A stretch of DNA of 32,778 nt from an uncultured Mailhella sp. Lineage in GTDB: Bacteria; Desulfobacterota; Desulfovibrionia; Desulfovibrionales; Desulfovibrionaceae. Of this stretch, positions 1-8,401 are shown in pieces. The notes beneath the pieces were generated by a model. That model was not told the origin of the DNA. It saw only the letters and a program-made list of their open reading frames with translations, and ran no database searches. The translations under genes and the position numbers were made by a program. The stretch's first letter is position 1; each line of letters opens with the position of its first letter. The stretch is from NCBI GenBank assembly GCA_944324085.1, contig CALUUX010000036.1, positions 1 to 32,778 of the forward strand, in the 5' to 3' direction.

Positions 1-38
1 AGCCTTTCGATGGCTTCTTCGGATTTCGGGTCTGCCAT
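1..38 (-). CDS. Truncated 5' end of an unidentified gene (possibly xseB)
   Basis: Only the first 12 codons lie in the window; read on the minus strand they give MADPKSEEAIER. The ATG at 38 is preceded by GAGG about 7 nt upstream, a plausible ribosome binding site; an in-frame ATG at 50 has no comparable site. The peptide loosely resembles the N-terminus of the exonuclease VII small subunit (XseB), which usually has an FEEALxRLE stretch, but this is far too short to identify. It is divergent from the lipoprotein gene at 298. Confidence 0.35.
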   Translation of the reverse strand, partial: MADPKSEEAIER

Positions 39-179
39 GGGTTGCCTCATGGTGGCGGCGTAAACAGTTCCTCGCCTGCGCGCCGGTCGCCGCGGCAAGG
101 AAAACGGGAGGGAACGTGGTTGTGGAAATGCTCCCGCATGGCCGCCCTGTCAAGAGCATCGGGGGCTTTCGCCGGGGAG

Positions 180-235
180 AAAAAATTTTTTCCGCAGGCT
201 TTCCCATTGCCGAGAACGCCCAAACAGCGTATCTG
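180..235 (+). promoter_or_regulatory. Possible sigma-70 promoter with A/T tract for the lipoprotein gene
   Basis: A symmetrical A6T6 tract (180-191) lies 15 nt upstream of TTGCCG (207-212). A 17-nt spacer leads to TATCTG (230-235). The -10 box is poor, so this is tentative. The same A/T tract plus TTGCC arrangement occurs before rplU and tRNA-Phe in this window. Confidence 0.35.
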
Positions 236-297
236 TTTCAGGACGTTTCCGTCCCGCCCATGCCCGGCGGAACAGTTTACCACAGGAGATAACGAGA

Positions 298-906
298 ATG
301 AACAGAAACATAGTTTCCGCTCTTGCCCTTGTATCCATGCTCGCGCTTCTCGGCGGCTGCAACGAGGAGGCGAAGCCTCAGAAGCCCGCGCCTCAGTTCG
401 GCGTGGTGCAGATGGCCAAGCTTTACCAGGAAAGTCAGCTCGGCAAGGACGGCATCGCCCGCGTCGGACAATTGGAAGACAAGGCCATGGCCATGCTCGG
501 CGGTCTTCAGAAGGACCTGGAAAAGGCCCGCGCGGACAAGAATGAGGCCGAAGTCGCGCGTCTGGAAAAGGAATTGCAGAGCCGCGTGTTCTTCCTGCAG
601 AACGTCATCAAGCAGGACCAGGAACATGTGATGAACGTGCTGCAGACCGAAATGAAGAAGGCGTTCGAAAAGTGTCGTGCCGAACATTCCCTGTTTGGGT
701 TGTTCAGCGATGAGGTTATGCCTTCGTACAGCCCGGAAGTGGATATGACCGACGCCGTGAAGGCAATTCTCGACGCCGACAAAGCCAGCTTCGGCGATCT
801 TCCTTCTTTCGAAAAACCTGCGCTGCCCGAACCTGAAAACGCCACGCCCATCGACGAGACCGAGGTTCCCGCCGAAAAGCCGGCTGAAGAACAGGCCGCA
901 AAGTAG
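298..906 (+). CDS. OmpH/Skp-like periplasmic lipoprotein
   Basis: This 202-residue protein has a lipoprotein signal: a short basic N-terminus, a hydrophobic stretch and the lipobox LGGC, with the lipidated Cys at residue 21. Asn at +2 gives no inner-membrane (Asp) retention signal, so outer-membrane anchoring is likely. Residues about 35-125 read GVVQMAKLYQES and then a Lys/Glu-rich helical stretch, as in Skp/OmpH periplasmic chaperones (coiled-coil tentacles). The last 40 residues are rich in Pro, Glu and Ala and are probably disordered. The start at 298 follows an AGGAGATAACGAGA stretch. It is a single-gene unit ended by a terminator at 928-960. A chaperone role is inferred from fold resemblance only; it could be a structural lipoprotein. 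Confidence 0.75.
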   Translation: MNRNIVSALALVSMLALLGGCNEEAKPQKPAPQFGVVQMAKLYQESQLGKDGIARVGQLEDKAMAMLGGLQKDLEKARADKNEAEVARLEKELQSRVFFLQNVIKQDQEHVMNVLQTEMKKAFEKCRAEHSLFGLFSDEVMPSYSPEVDMTDAVKAILDADKASFGDLPSFEKPALPEPENATPIDETEVPAEKPAEEQAAK

Positions 907-927
907 CGTTTTTTCTTTCATCAAGAG

Positions 928-960
928 AAGGTCCGCGTTCTTCGGAAGCGGGCCTTTTTT
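928..960 (+). terminator. Intrinsic terminator after the lipoprotein gene
   Basis: A G/C stem pairs 928-936 with 948-956, allowing one G-U pair, and is followed by a T6 run at 955-960. It lies 22 nt after the stop codon. Confidence 0.8.
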
Positions 961-1127
961 ATGTCTCTCGTCACGCCGCGAACGACGGCTTGTGGTTTGC
1001 GTGAGCCCTTGGCCGGTGCTAGTGTTCTGAATGGGGGTAAAAGGATCGGGCGAGCGGCGATGACAAAGAATGTTCGCACGCTTGTTAAAGCGGCGCGACG
1101 CCGGAGAACGCTGTCAGGAGAAAGAAC

Positions 1128-1544
1128 GTGGCGGAAGAATATGACAAGGACGGTCGGAAAATCGTGGAGCCGGAAATCGTGACGGACGAGAAGTATCGCG
1201 GCGCGTATTCCGAAGAGGCGTTTCATGCAAAATTGTTGCGTTTTGCCGGCCTGATAGGAAAGGAAGGGCTGCGTTCCGCGCTTATTCTTTATTATACGCT
1301 TCAGCGCAAGGACATTCCCACAAGGACGCGAGCCATTATTCTGGGCGCGCTGGGCTATCTGATTCTGCCCGCGGATATCATTCCCGACCTCATACCGGTA
1401 TTCGGTTTTACCGACGACATAGGCATTCTCGCGGCCGCGTTGGCCGCCGTGGCCATGTATGTGGACGACGAGACCCGCGCCAAGGCGGACGCCGCTCTGG
1501 AACGCTGGCTGGGCGCGGCGGAAAGGCTGCTCAAAAAGAAATAG
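1128..1544 (+). CDS. DUF1232 (YkvA-like) small membrane protein
   Basis: This 138-residue protein starts at GTG 1128, supported by AGGAGA at 1116-1121. Residues about 60-110 carry the DUF1232 signature: TRAIILGALGYLILPADIIPDLIPVFGFTDD, written here in one-letter code only as the segments YLILPADIIPDLIP and GFTDDIGIL, followed by an Ala-rich hydrophobic helix. This is one or two membrane-associated helices with a charged cytoplasmic N-terminal half. The family is widespread and has no settled function. The gene stands alone: the upstream gene is terminated at 960 and rplU has its own promoter about 140 nt downstream. Confidence 0.8.
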   Translation: MAEEYDKDGRKIVEPEIVTDEKYRGAYSEEAFHAKLLRFAGLIGKEGLRSALILYYTLQRKDIPTRTRAIILGALGYLILPADIIPDLIPVFGFTDDIGILAAALAAVAMYVDDETRAKADAALERWLGAAERLLKKK

Positions 1545-1657
1545 AGGCCTTCGCAGTGCATGGGAACGCGCGTATCGCAATCGTCCTGACGCGGCGCGCT
1601 GCGGAGTTCCATGGTTCTGTGACGCTGGATGGCGGCTTCGCATCCTTCTTGAGACGG

Positions 1658-1712
1658 AAAAATTTTTTTTCCCGAAAAAAGACTTGCCATTCCAGAGAAA
1701 ACAAGCTATGAA
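1658..1712 (+). promoter_or_regulatory. Sigma-70 promoter with A/T tract for rplU-rpmA
   Basis: TTGCCA (1684-1689, 5 of 6 consensus bases), a 17-nt spacer and TATGAA (1707-1712, 4 of 6). An A5T8 tract at 1658-1670, 13 nt upstream of the -35 box, could act as an UP element. The predicted transcript start, near 1719, leaves a leader of about 215 nt before rplU. Confidence 0.65.
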
Positions 1713-1821
1713 CGTCCTTCGTATGTCCGAACGGCCATACGCATGCACTTGCCTGTAATGGAAAAAGTCGTCTGTCTTCGGAGAGACGCACCTGCACCGA
1801 CCGACGGGAACAGGTCATTAT

Positions 1822-1901
1822 GCCTGCCAGCATCATTCAGGGAGTGTGCGCCGCGTCAGCGGCTTCCGGTTCGCCGGTTTACCTGTATATGGGAAGCAGG
1901 C
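1822..1901 (+). promoter_or_regulatory. Structured 5' leader of rplU
   Basis: GCCTGC (1822-1827) can pair with GCAGGC (1896-1901). These enclose two local hairpins: GCCGC/GCGGC (1850-1854 with 1859-1863, loop GTCA) and CCGG/CCGG (1866-1869 with 1874-1877). The element ends about 20 nt before the rplU Shine-Dalgarno sequence. That placement suits a ribosomal-protein autoregulatory leader, but no family was recognised. Confidence 0.4.
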
Positions 1902-1932
1902 TTCATTTTTGACCCGTTTTTCGGAGGTTTTA

Positions 1933-2241
1933 ATGTACGCTATTGTTGAAGTGCTCGGCAAGCAGTACCGCGTTCAGGAAGGCAACAAGGTTGTTGTCGA
2001 CCTCATGGACGCTGAAAAGGACAGCGAAGTGTCCCTCGACCGCGTGCTCATGATCGGCGGCGAAAACACCAAGATCGGCACTCCCGTTGTGGAAGGCGCC
2101 AAGGTGACCGCCAAGGTCGTTGATCACATCCTCGGCGACAAGATCGTGGTGTTCAAGCATAAGCGCCGCAAGGCCGAACGCCGCACTCAGGGCCATCGTC
2201 AGGAATACACCGTTCTTACTGTTACCGGTATCGTCGCCTAA
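1933..2241 (+). CDS. rplU: 50S ribosomal protein L21
   Basis: This 102-residue protein begins MYAIVEVLGKQYRV, the standard L21 N-terminus (YAIVxxGGKQYxV). It has the basic segment FKHKRRKAERRTQGHRQEYT near the C-terminus, which contacts 23S rRNA. L21 is a small-barrel protein of the large subunit that binds near L20. The ATG at 1933 follows GGAGG at 1923-1927; a longer frame opening at 1846 runs through the structured leader and is rejected. The usual Gly in GGKQ is replaced by Leu (VLGKQ), as in some deltaproteobacteria. It is co-transcribed with rpmA, 33 nt downstream. Confidence 0.97.
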   Translation: MYAIVEVLGKQYRVQEGNKVVVDLMDAEKDSEVSLDRVLMIGGENTKIGTPVVEGAKVTAKVVDHILGDKIVVFKHKRRKAERRTQGHRQEYTVLTVTGIVA

Positions 2242-2274
2242 CGGGCGTACCGCTATTTTCCAAGGAGTTTCATC

Positions 2275-2550
2275 ATGGCACATAAAAAAGCAGGCGGCAG
2301 CTCCCGCAACGGTCGTGACAGTGAAGGTCAGCGCAGAGGCGTCAAACGCTTCGGCGGCCAGCATGTTCTTGCCGGCAACATCATCGTGCGTCAGCTCGGC
2401 ACCGTGGTTTATCCCGGCGCCAATGTCGGCATGGGCCGCGATTACACCCTTTTCGCCAAGTGCGACGGCGTGGTGAAGTTCGAAAAGTTCTTCCGCAAGC
2501 GTCGCGTGCATAAGCGCGTGAGCATCGTGCCCGCGGAAGCCGCGGCGTAA
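2275..2550 (+). CDS. rpmA: 50S ribosomal protein L27
   Basis: This 91-residue protein begins [20 protein letters not shown], the invariant L27 N-terminus that reaches towards the peptidyl transferase centre. [19 protein letters not shown] and the C-terminal basic barrel follow. It is the normal length and has no N-terminal extension of the Firmicutes type that needs cleavage. AAGGAG lies about 8 nt before the ATG. It is the second gene of the rplU operon, followed by a hairpin at 2578-2609. Confidence 0.97.
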   Translation: MAHKKAGGSSRNGRDSEGQRRGVKRFGGQHVLAGNIIVRQLGTVVYPGANVGMGRDYTLFAKCDGVVKFEKFFRKRRVHKRVSIVPAEAAA

Positions 2551-2577
2551 TCGCGCTTTAGGTATATGATTGTTGGG

Positions 2578-2609
2578 GCGAGAAGGGCTATGGCTCTTCT
2601 CGCTCTTTG
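2578..2609 (+). terminator. Terminator-like hairpin after rpmA
   Basis: GCGAGAAG (2578-2585) pairs with CTTCTCGC (2596-2603) across a 10-nt loop, followed by a short pyrimidine tract (TCTTT). The U-run is weak, so partial read-through into obgE is possible. The remaining 200 nt before obgE show no clear gene or promoter. Confidence 0.55.
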
Positions 2610-2817
2610 CGTCTTTTCGGGGAAGATGGCTTTTCTGCCTTGCGTCGGGTTGCCCGGCGGCGTCCCCTCTCTGCATCCGGCGCGTCCGTCCCTCCGAAAA
2701 CGTCCCAAGGCTCGCGTGTTCGTCGGAAAGGCGTCGCGCGAACATGAACGCGGCGGCGCGAGCGCGTCGCGCATGGGCCGGACTTTTTCACGGTCTCGCC
2801 CCAGTCGTGAGGAACTT

Positions 2818-3921
2818 ATGAAATTTGTGGATGAAGCCACCATTCAGGTCAAGGCCGGCAAGGGCGGCAACGGTTGCGTTTCCTTCCGCCGCGAAAAATT
2901 TGTGGCCAAGGGCGGTCCCGACGGCGGCAACGGCGGCGACGGCGGCAACGTGTACGCCAGAGCATCGAATAAACTCTACAGTCTGTACGATTTCCGGCTG
3001 AAGCGCATTTATGAGGCTCCCAACGGCCAGGGGGGCATGGGCAGTCAGTGTGACGGGCATAAAGGCGAGGATCTCATCATCGATCTTCCCGTAGGAACCC
3101 AGCTTTACGAACGCACCGGGGAAGGGGAGGTGCTGTTCGCCGACGTGTCCGATCCCGAAAAGCCGGTGCTGCTCGCGGCGGGAGGCCGAGGAGGCAAGGG
3201 CAACGAACATTTCAAGTCTTCCACCATGCGCGCGCCCCGTTTTGCGCAGAAAGGCGAGCCGGGCGAGGAAAGAACGTTCCGTCTGGAGCTGAAAATTCTG
3301 GCCGACGCCGGCCTTCTGGGACTTCCCAACGCGGGAAAGTCCACGTTTCTGTCCAGAGTGTCAGCGGCCCGCCCCAAGATCGCGGATTATCCTTTCACCA
3401 CGCTGACGCCCAATCTCGGCGTGCTTATCGACGATTGCGATCCCGACAGGCGGATGGTCATCGCCGACATTCCCGGCCTCATCGAGGGCGCGCACGCCGG
3501 TCAGGGCCTGGGCGATCGTTTTTTGCGCCATGTGGAGCGCACGCGCTTTCTGGTGCATATTCTCAGCGTGGAAGACGTGGATCTTGACGCGGAAAATCCC
3601 TGGGAAGGATTTGATCTCATCAATGACGAGCTGTCCCGCTTTGATCCGGAACTGGCCTTGCGCCGTCAGATAGAAGTCGTCAACAAGATCGATCTGCGCA
3701 CGCCCGAGGAGTTGGCCGCGCTGAAGGCGCGCGCCGAAGCCGACGGACGCGACATTCTCTTTATTTCGGCTCGCGAGAGCGTAGGCCTTGAGCCGCTTGT
3801 GGAACGCATGTGGAAGCTGCGCGACGAGCTGGACATCAACGATCCCTTCGTTCATTATCAGGACGAAACGGTGGTGGATGAAGAATTCCCCGATATCGAA
3901 GTGATATGGACGCATGAATGA
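2818..3921 (+). CDS. obgE: GTPase Obg
   Basis: This 367-residue GTPase acts in late 50S assembly and the stress response. The N-terminal Obg fold (1-158) is glycine-rich, with KAGKGGNGCVSFRREK and GGPDGGNGGDGG. The G domain has the P-loop GLPNAGKST (168-176), the switch region YPFTTLTPNLG, DIPGLIEGA and NKIDL. The short acidic C-terminal tail ends DEEFPDIEVIW. The start at 2818 is supported by GAGGA at 2809-2813; an in-frame upstream extension to 2566 crosses the post-rpmA hairpin and is not coding. The gene shares the ATGA overlap with proB, an arrangement common in deltaproteobacteria, which suggests translational coupling. Confidence 0.96.
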   Translation: MKFVDEATIQVKAGKGGNGCVSFRREKFVAKGGPDGGNGGDGGNVYARASNKLYSLYDFRLKRIYEAPNGQGGMGSQCDGHKGEDLIIDLPVGTQLYERTGEGEVLFADVSDPEKPVLLAAGGRGGKGNEHFKSSTMRAPRFAQKGEPGEERTFRLELKILADAGLLGLPNAGKSTFLSRVSAARPKIADYPFTTLTPNLGVLIDDCDPDRRMVIADIPGLIEGAHAGQGLGDRFLRHVERTRFLVHILSVEDVDLDAENPWEGFDLINDELSRFDPELALRRQIEVVNKIDLRTPEELAALKARAEADGRDILFISARESVGLEPLVERMWKLRDELDINDPFVHYQDETVVDEEFPDIEVIWTHE

Positions 3922-5063
3922 TGGACGTTCGCGAAAAAACTCTGGCTTCAGCGCACACGCTTGTGGTGAAGGTGGGCAGCGCGGTGCTGACCACGGACGA
4001 AGGGTTGCATCTCTCCGTGCTGTACAATCTTGTGGAGCAGCTGGCTCGTCTGGCCCGACAAGGTCGTCGGATCTGTCTGGTGAGCTCCGGAGCTGTGGCC
4101 GCCGGCCGAACCGCGCTGCCCGATCGCGGCCGCACGGTGGAAGGCGTGTCCGGCAAGCAGGCTCTGGCGGCCATAGGACAGGGATGTCTCATGCGCGAGT
4201 ACGAGCATGCCTTCGCCGCGCAGGGGCTTCTCTGCGCGCAGGTGCTGCTGACCAGAGACGATCTGCGCAGCCGCCCCCGTTTTCTCAACGCCCGAAACAC
4301 GTTCATGAATCTTCTGGACTGGGGCGTTGTTCCCATTGTCAACGAGAACGATACCGTGGCCGTTCAGGAACTGAAGTTCGGCGACAACGATCAGCTTGCG
4401 AGTCTTCTTCTTAATCTGGTGGAAGGGGATCTGTACATCAATCTCACCAGCGCGGACGGCGTGCTTGCGGCCAATCCCGAATCCGCCGCGCCCGGGGAGA
4501 CCATTCCCTACCTTGACAGCATCAGAAACATTGCGGATCTGGATATCGAATCGCTGTGCGGCGCGAAGACCAGCGTAGGGACCGGGGGCATGCGTTCCAA
4601 GCTCATGGCGGCTCGTCGCGCGGCGCAGCTCGGCGTTCCCACGCTTATTCTTCCCGGACGTCGTCCGGACATTCTGGACAGAGCGTTTGCCGGGGAACGG
4701 GTCGGCACATGGGTGTGTCCGGCGGCGCAGGCCGTGTCCCGCCGCAAGTACTGGATGGCCTATCAGTCTGAACCGCAGGGCAACGTTCTGGTGGACGAAG
4801 GCGCGGCCCGCGCTTTGGAACAGAAGGGCGGCAGTCTGCTTCCCGGCGGGGTGATCGCCGTGGAGGGCGTTTTCGAACCCGGCGCGCTGGTGCGCGTCAT
4901 GTGCGGGGAGCGTCATATAGGCGTAGGCTTGACCAACTATTCCTCGGAAGAACTGGAGCGCATCAAGGGACTCAAGCGTGTGGAAGTGGCCGCCGCCCTG
5001 GGCAACGCTCATTATCCCGAAGTCATTCACCGCGATAATTTGTTGATCAACGCGGCGGTGTAA
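3918..5063 (+). CDS. proB: Glutamate 5-kinase (with PUA domain)
   Basis: This 381-residue enzyme phosphorylates L-glutamate in the first step of proline synthesis. The amino-acid kinase domain (about 12-260) shows VVKVGSAVLT, SSGAVAAGR, GKQALAAIGQG, NENDTVAV, FGDNDQLAS, TSADGV and GTGGMRSKLMAAR. The PUA domain follows at about 285-370. The full-length kinase-plus-PUA form is the one normally feedback-inhibited by proline. The start codon overlaps the obgE stop (ATGA); a second ATG follows immediately at 3921, and no strong Shine-Dalgarno sequence is visible, so coupling to obgE is likely. proA is not adjacent. Confidence 0.95.
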   Translation: MMDVREKTLASAHTLVVKVGSAVLTTDEGLHLSVLYNLVEQLARLARQGRRICLVSSGAVAAGRTALPDRGRTVEGVSGKQALAAIGQGCLMREYEHAFAAQGLLCAQVLLTRDDLRSRPRFLNARNTFMNLLDWGVVPIVNENDTVAVQELKFGDNDQLASLLLNLVEGDLYINLTSADGVLAANPESAAPGETIPYLDSIRNIADLDIESLCGAKTSVGTGGMRSKLMAARRAAQLGVPTLILPGRRPDILDRAFAGERVGTWVCPAAQAVSRRKYWMAYQSEPQGNVLVDEGAARALEQKGGSLLPGGVIAVEGVFEPGALVRVMCGERHIGVGLTNYSSEELERIKGLKRVEVAAALGNAHYPEVIHRDNLLINAAV

Positions 5064-5103
5064 CGTCGCGACGAAACGCCGCTGCGCAATTCAGATAAAG
5101 GCG

Positions 5104-5140
5104 AAAAGCCGCTCGAAACATATTGTTTCGAGCGGCTTTT
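5104..5140. terminator. Bidirectional intrinsic terminator between proB and dctM
   Basis: A perfect 17-bp inverted repeat (5104-5120 with 5124-5140) with a 3-nt loop. The arms start with A4 and end with T4, so the element can end both the plus-strand obgE-proB transcript and the minus-strand TRAP transcript. Confidence 0.93.
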
Positions 5141-5240
5141 TATCATGGATTCTCCGACGTCGCCGCGTTTTCAAGCTGTTGCGCGTCGACGGCGTTCCGA
5201 AGAATTTGGCCTCATCCTGGAAACGGAATCGACGCAGAAG

Positions 5241-6536
5241 TTACATGCCGAGCAGGCGAGGCAGGAACAGCGTGATATCGGGGAACAGGACGATGACCAC
5301 CAGCGCAAGCGCGGAAGCGACCAACATGGGCAGCACTGGCGGGGTGATCTCCTCCATGGTGAGATTGCTTATCTTCGCGCCGACATAGAGATTGACGGCC
5401 ACGGGCGGAGTGACCTGACCGAGCGCGAGGTTGATGGTCATCATCACGCCGAACCAGACGGGATCCCAGCCGAAATGCGCCATGATGGGCAGCAGGAAGG
5501 GCAGCAGAACGTAGTAAATGGAGATGGCGTCCAGCAACATGCCCGCGATGAACAAAATGACGTTGATGAGCAGCAGCAGAACGATGGGATTGTCGGAAAG
5601 CGAGAGCAGCACGGCCGCGCCGCGTTCCACGAGGCCCACGGTGCTGGCGACCCAGGCGTAAAGACCGGCGCAGGTGACCACGAACATGATGACGGCCGTC
5701 GCCTTGACCGATTCCACGAGCACGTCCACAAGAATGGAAAATTTGTTGATGGTGCGGTAGATGAACACGCCCACGAACAGACCATAGAAAATGGCCACGG
5801 CCGCGGCTTCGGTGGGCGTGAACACGCCGCCATAGATGCCGCCGAGAATGACCACGGGGGTCATCACGCCCCAGAAGGCTTCGCGCAGAGCCTTGGAGAC
5901 GGGCATGGTTCTGGGCTTGCCGCGATATCCTTTTTTGCGGGAGGTGATGAGCACGGAGGCCATGAGGAACAGGGCGACCACCACGCCGGGAATGAAGCCC
6001 GCGGCGAAGAGGGCGGGCACGGACACGTCGGCGATGCCTCCGTACACGATGAAGGCGATGCTCGGCGGAATGACGATGGCAAGGCCGGAGGTGACGGAGA
6101 CCGTGGCTGCGGCGAAGGGTTTGTCATAGCCGCTTTTGACCATGGCGGGAATGAGGATGAGGCCGAGAGCCGCCACGGTCGCCGGTCCGGAGCCGCTCAC
6201 CGCGCCCCAGAACGTGGCCACGCCAACGGTGGCTACGGCGAGGCCGCCGGTCATATTGCCCACGATGGTTTCCACAAGCATGACGATGCGGGCGGCTATG
6301 CCCGCGCGTTCCATGATGAAGCCGGCGAGAATGAAGAAGGGGATGGCGAGCAGCGGCACTTTGGCCACGCCGGCGAAGAAGTTGTAGGAGAGCATGTCCA
6401 CGCCCATGTCCCACCACCAGCCCACGAACAGGGCGGAAACGCCGAGGGAAATGGCGATGGGCACGCGAAAGAGGAGCGGGACGGCAAAAGTGACGAGGAG
6501 CCAGAAGGCCGGATCTTTAAAAAGTTCCATATCCAT
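5241..6536 (-). CDS. dctM: TRAP transporter large permease (DctM type)
   Basis: This 431-residue integral membrane protein is the usual length for DctM (about 425-430) and is almost entirely hydrophobic, with about 12 predicted membrane segments. Family marks include AIPFFILAGFIMERAGIA, VGVATFWGAVSGSGPATVAALG, IPPSIAFIVYGG and FTPTEAAAVAIFYG. It forms the sodium-driven channel with DctQ and takes up substrate delivered by DctP. GGAG lies 8 nt before ATG 6536; a second ATG at 6530 is possible. A 148-nt spacer with a GCGCC/GGCGC hairpin separates it from dctQ. It is the last gene of the minus-strand transporter set. Confidence 0.95.
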   Translation of the reverse strand: MDMELFKDPAFWLLVTFAVPLLFRVPIAISLGVSALFVGWWWDMGVDMLSYNFFAGVAKVPLLAIPFFILAGFIMERAGIAARIVMLVETIVGNMTGGLAVATVGVATFWGAVSGSGPATVAALGLILIPAMVKSGYDKPFAAATVSVTSGLAIVIPPSIAFIVYGGIADVSVPALFAAGFIPGVVVALFLMASVLITSRKKGYRGKPRTMPVSKALREAFWGVMTPVVILGGIYGGVFTPTEAAAVAIFYGLFVGVFIYRTINKFSILVDVLVESVKATAVIMFVVTCAGLYAWVASTVGLVERGAAVLLSLSDNPIVLLLLINVILFIAGMLLDAISIYYVLLPFLLPIMAHFGWDPVWFGVMMTINLALGQVTPPVAVNLYVGAKISNLTMEEITPPVLPMLVASALALVVIVLFPDITLFLPRLLGM

Positions 6537-6684
6537 GCGGAATTCTCCGTAACGGCGGAACGACGTTCATGGGAGCGCGTCTTCCGCCGAAGACTTCAAG
6601 GGTGTGCGGGACGCGCCGCGAAGGCGCGGTTGTGATTTTTGCCCTCAGGCTCGCGGAAGATAGCGCGGGCGGCGGGCAAGCGGC

Positions 6685-7155
6685 TCAGTAACGTCTGGTG
6701 CGGAAGTCTTCCCAGACTTTCTGGAGAATGCGCACGATGATGAGAGCGGAGAACAGCGGCGTGGCTATGGTATAAATCCAGACCGGTATGGCCAGCGATT
6801 CGGAAATCACGTCCAGTTCGATTTCGTCCATGACTTCTATGCTGCCTTGCCAGCAGAGCGCGGCGAAAAAGGCGATGCAGCACAGCACGCTGAAAATGTA
6901 CAGGATCTTTCTGATGGGGCGGGGCATGGCGTCGTACAGCAGATTCATGCAGAAGTTGCTGCCTTCGCGGAAGGCTCGCGACGTTCCCAGAAGAACTATC
7001 CACACGAACAGATTGACGGTGAGTTCTTCCGACGAAGAAAAGGAAAAGTTGGTGTAGTAGCGTACGATCACGTTGATGAACGAGATGCACGCCATGACGG
7101 CCAGCAGCAGGGCTCCGAGCAGTTCCTCGAAGCGGGCGTTCAGAAAGTTCCACAT
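6685..7155 (-). CDS. dctQ: TRAP transporter small permease (DctQ type)
   Basis: This 156-residue protein has four hydrophobic helices and the DctQ hallmark near SSEELTVNLFVWIVLLG (about 40-57), then REGSNFCMNLL. DctQ is the small membrane subunit that pairs with DctM. The start at 7155 (MWNFLNARFEELLG) matches the family N-terminus; a longer frame to 7215 would read through the upstream terminator hairpin. Its ribosome binding site (GGGGA) is weak. It lies 62 nt after dctP, and the intervening hairpin may reduce its expression relative to dctP. Confidence 0.9.
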   Translation of the reverse strand: MWNFLNARFEELLGALLLAVMACISFINVIVRYYTNFSFSSSEELTVNLFVWIVLLGTSRAFREGSNFCMNLLYDAMPRPIRKILYIFSVLCCIAFFAALCWQGSIEVMDEIELDVISESLAIPVWIYTIATPLFSALIIVRILQKVWEDFRTRRY

Positions 7156-7175
7156 AATGAAAATCCCCGATGATG

Positions 7176-7210
7176 AAAAAAGCGGGAGCGGCCCGGCGAA
7201 CCGCTCCCGG
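7176..7210 (-). terminator. Terminator/attenuator between dctP and dctQ
   Basis: Read on the minus strand, CGGGAGCGG (7209-7201) pairs with CCGCTCCCG (7191-7183) around a 9-nt loop, and T6 follows (7181-7176). This is a textbook intrinsic terminator inside an otherwise continuous transporter operon. Confidence 0.8.
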
Positions 7211-7217
7211 AACACGG

Positions 7218-8294
7218 TTACTGGGCGGCTTTCATGTCGGCCTCGGCGGCCTTCACGAGTTCAGGGCCGATTTCCTTGGTCCATTTGTCGCGCACGCCCT
7301 GGGTGGCGGCGTAGAATTCGTCGATCTGTTCAGGCGTGAACTTCACGATGGTCATGCCTTTTTCTTCCATGGTCTTGAACGGATCGGTCACGGCGGGCAC
7401 CTTGTTTATGCTCTGCAGGAACGCGAGCGAGGAGCCGTCGTCAAAGCCGAGGCGGGAAAGGGCCTTGCTGTACTTTTCCATTTCCTTGGCGCAGTCGAGC
7501 AGAATGGCCTGATCTTCGGCGGAGAAGGACTTCCATACCTTGGAGTTGGCGGTGAGCAGCAGCGGGTCGATCATGTAGTGCCAGTCAGTGTGGTACTTAT
7601 GCCAGGTCCAGATCTGGAGCGTAATGTTGATGCCGTTGGTGGGGTTTTCCTGGCCGTCGACGATGCCCTGCTGGAAGCCGGTCACGGCTTCGGACCAGTT
7701 GATGGCCTGCGGATTGGCTCCGAGCGCAGTGAAGATATCGGCGAAGATGGGGGTGCCGCACACGCGCAGCTTCATGCCTTTCATGTCAGAGGGATGATTG
7801 ATGGGGCCCTTGCTGGTGGTGAGTTCGCGGAAGCCGTTTTCGCCCCAGCCGATGAATTTCACGCCGGTCTTTTCCACGGCGTCGACGAGCATCTGACCGG
7901 ATTTTCCGGCTTCAATGGCGTCCATGGCTTTGTAGCGGTCGGGGTTATTGGCCACGAAGAAAGGCAGAGCGGTAAGGTTGAGTTCCTGCACCTGGGGCGA
8001 CCAGTTGATGGTGGAAGCGAGCGCGAAGTCGATGGCTCCGCGGCGGACGAGCAGCAGTTCGGAGGTCTGCTTGCCGGCCATGAGCTGCGCGCCGGGGTAG
8101 ACCTTGATGTTGATGCGGCCGTTGGTGCGCTCTTTGACGAGATCGGCGAAATACGTTGCGGAAAGACCCCAGCCGGAAGTGGCGGAGGGCACCACGCTCA
8201 GTTTGTATTCCTGCTTATAGGCGGCGAGAGCCGGCGCGGACAGGATTCCCACACAGGCGGCGGCCATGAGGGCGGTACGGAAAAAACGCTTCAT
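7218..8294 (-). CDS. dctP: TRAP transporter substrate-binding protein (DctP type)
   Basis: This 358-residue periplasmic protein has a Sec signal peptide (MKRFFRTALMAAACVGILSAPALA, cleaved after about residue 24; quoted here as MKRFF...APALA). It shows the DctP family features ADLVKERTNGRINIKVYPGAQL, a central LRVCGTPIFADIFTALGA segment with the Arg that usually binds the substrate carboxylate, and GIVDGQENPTNGI. The start is well supported by GAGGAGGA about 6 nt upstream. The substrate cannot be read from the sequence; carboxylates are most common, and organosulfonates are known for TRAP systems in related sulfite reducers. It is the first TRAP gene, downstream of the AEC carrier gene. Confidence 0.93.
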   Translation of the reverse strand: MKRFFRTALMAAACVGILSAPALAAYKQEYKLSVVPSATSGWGLSATYFADLVKERTNGRINIKVYPGAQLMAGKQTSELLLVRRGAIDFALASTINWSPQVQELNLTALPFFVANNPDRYKAMDAIEAGKSGQMLVDAVEKTGVKFIGWGENGFRELTTSKGPINHPSDMKGMKLRVCGTPIFADIFTALGANPQAINWSEAVTGFQQGIVDGQENPTNGINITLQIWTWHKYHTDWHYMIDPLLLTANSKVWKSFSAEDQAILLDCAKEMEKYSKALSRLGFDDGSSLAFLQSINKVPAVTDPFKTMEEKGMTIVKFTPEQIDEFYAATQGVRDKWTKEIGPELVKAAEADMKAAQ

Positions 8295-8401
8295 AAATTC
8301 CTCCTCGGATATATTCTCGGTGACGCGAAGCCACGTTGCACCCGGTGTAAAAGGAGAGTACTCCCGCCCGGGGTACAGGGGCGGAAGCTCGTTTTGGCCG
8401 C

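Noticed and set aside
2566..2817. 84-codon N-terminal extension of Obg
   Set aside because: It includes the post-rpmA hairpin; the family N-terminus MKFVDEATIQVKAGKGG and GAGGA place the start at 2818.
5145..6635. 496-codon plus-strand frame opposite dctM
   Set aside because: Shadow of the DctM coding sequence; the His/Gly/Asp-rich translation is the complement of hydrophobic codons.
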